Assembly (NCBI GenBank): GCA_002293605.1
Contig: DBDO01000064.1
Location: forward strand, 1 to 5,228
Source: Desulfovibrionaceae bacterium UBA930
GTDB lineage: Bacteria > Desulfobacterota > Desulfovibrionia > Desulfovibrionales > Desulfovibrionaceae
DNA: 5,228 bases
Reading direction: 5' to 3'
Part shown: in pieces, positions 4,651 to 5,228 of the stretch
Numbering within the stretch: the first letter of the stretch is position 1
Layout of the letters: the number at the start of each line of letters is the position of its first letter
The notes under the pieces: generated by a model
What the model was told of the DNA's origin: nothing
Databases searched by the model: none
The model's input: only the letters and a program-made list of their open reading frames with translations
Made by a program: the position numbers and the translations under genes

Positions 4651-5151
4651 ATGGCTGCACAGAAAAAATTAAACCCGAAGAAAATGAAGGTTATCGAGGT
4701 CCTGAACAAGGCGCGCTCCATGGAACTGTACGCGATCATGCAGTACATGAATCAGCACTATCTTCTGGATGATCTTGATTACAGCGTTCTGGCGAAGAAA
4801 ATGAAAAAAATCGCCATAGATGAAATGCGCCATGCGGAAATGTTCGCTGAACGCATCAAGGATCTGGACGGCGAACCCACAGCCCAGATCGATGGCTCCG
4901 TCAAAAAGGGTCAGGCGCTCAAAGATGTCTATCCTTTTGACGGCAACCTTGAGGACGACACCATAGCCCAGTACAACGCCTTCATTAAAATCTGTCGCGA
5001 GAACAGCGATCAGGTCAGTGCCAACCTCTTCCAGCGCATCATTGATGAAGAGCAGGAGCACTACAACTACTTTAGCGATACCGAAGCCCATATCAAAGAG
5101 CTAGGGGATCGCTTCCTTGCGCGGATGGCTGCCAGCGGCGAATCCGACTAA
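4651..5151 (+). CDS. bfr: Bacterioferritin (haem-binding iron-storage ferritin)
   Basis: Bacterioferritin assembles into a 24-subunit cytoplasmic cage that oxidises Fe(II) and stores it as ferric mineral, which also limits oxidative damage. The 166-aa four-helix protein carries all six ferroxidase ligands: Glu25, Glu58, His61, Glu101, Glu134 and His137. Met59 in DEMRHAE aligns with the methionine that ligates haem between two subunits. It resembles the D. desulfuricans protein (179 aa, reported to carry iron-coproporphyrin III) through IEVLNKAR, QYMNQHY and AIDEMRHAE, but lacks that protein's C-terminal tail of about 15 residues. The ATG at 4651 has AAGGAGG 5 nt upstream; the in-frame ATG at 4615 has no such site. 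It is transcribed alone from its own promoter, divergently from cdaA, and probably controlled by iron or peroxide. A non-haem ferritin is unlikely given Met59. Confidence 0.94.
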   Translation: MAAQKKLNPKKMKVIEVLNKARSMELYAIMQYMNQHYLLDDLDYSVLAKKMKKIAIDEMRHAEMFAERIKDLDGEPTAQIDGSVKKGQALKDVYPFDGNLEDDTIAQYNAFIKICRENSDQVSANLFQRIIDEEQEHYNYFSDTEAHIKELGDRFLARMAASGESD

Positions 5152-5171
5152 GCTCTGTAGACAAAGACTTT

Positions 5172-5196
5172 TCCGGGGAGGCCGGGTCTCCCCGGA
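5172..5196 (+). terminator. GC-rich stem-loop after bfr
   Basis: TCCGGGGAG (5172-5180) and CTCCCCGGA (5188-5196) form a perfect 9-bp stem with a 7-nt loop, 20 bp past the bfr stop codon. No U-run follows, so termination may be factor-dependent or the stem may protect the mRNA end. The final 32 bp of the window contain no recognisable gene start. Confidence 0.5.
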
Positions 5197-5228
5197 TGCC
5201 TAAGATAGCGACAAGGCCTTATGCAAAG

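Noticed and set aside
1..5228. CRISPR array, insertion sequence or toxin-antitoxin pair
   Set aside because: No regularly spaced long repeats, transposase signatures, terminal inverted repeats or small paired genes were found on either strand.

Overview
The window looks like chromosomal DNA from a Desulfovibrio-type sulfate reducer (Desulfovibrionaceae). This rests on the closeness of the terminal bacterioferritin to the haem-containing bacterioferritin of D. desulfuricans as I remember it, on a deltaproteobacterial-type cdaA/cdaR pair, and on GC-rich coding with AT-rich promoters. The species call is an inference; no search was run. Most of the window is ordinary housekeeping sequence, and I see no clear new multi-gene system.

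Layout. Positions 1-94 hold two 12-bp-spaced direct repeats and an intrinsic terminator on the minus strand, just beyond the 3' end of a minus-strand tRNA-Arg(TCT) at 95-171. A probable tRNA promoter lies at 210-238 and a GC-rich interrupted hairpin at 256-302. purM (purine synthesis) fills 325-1395 on the minus strand. The 281-bp gap 1396-1676 carries a very good plus-strand sigma70 promoter (1493-1521) and a structured leader of about 150 nt. This leads into a two-gene plus-strand unit: a small exported protein of unknown function (1677-2099, TTG start) and, 10 bp later, a short cob(I)alamin/corrinoid adenosyltransferase (2110-2613). A GC-rich hairpin (2637-2654) separates that unit from the convergent minus-strand operon cdaA-cdaR (4339 down to 2676). 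The two cda genes overlap by ATGA and encode the membrane diadenylate cyclase that makes c-di-AMP and its YbbR-domain partner.

The 311-bp gap 4340-4650 is a divergent regulatory region. It holds a cdaA promoter (4394-4422, minus), a strong bfr promoter (4539-4567, plus), a palindrome at the expected bfr start site that resembles a Fur/PerR-family box, and repeated CATACAAA elements. bfr (4651-5151) encodes a 166-aa bacterioferritin with all six ferroxidase ligands and the haem methionine. It is followed by a 9-bp perfect stem without a U-tract.

How the genes relate: cdaA and cdaR act together; purM, the adenosyltransferase and bfr belong to separate pathways (purines, cobalamin, iron storage). 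The most notable points are the possible island edge at tRNA-Arg, the structured leader before the exported-protein/cobO unit, the separation of cdaA-cdaR from its usual glmM and folP/ftsH neighbours, and the operator-like architecture of the bfr promoter.
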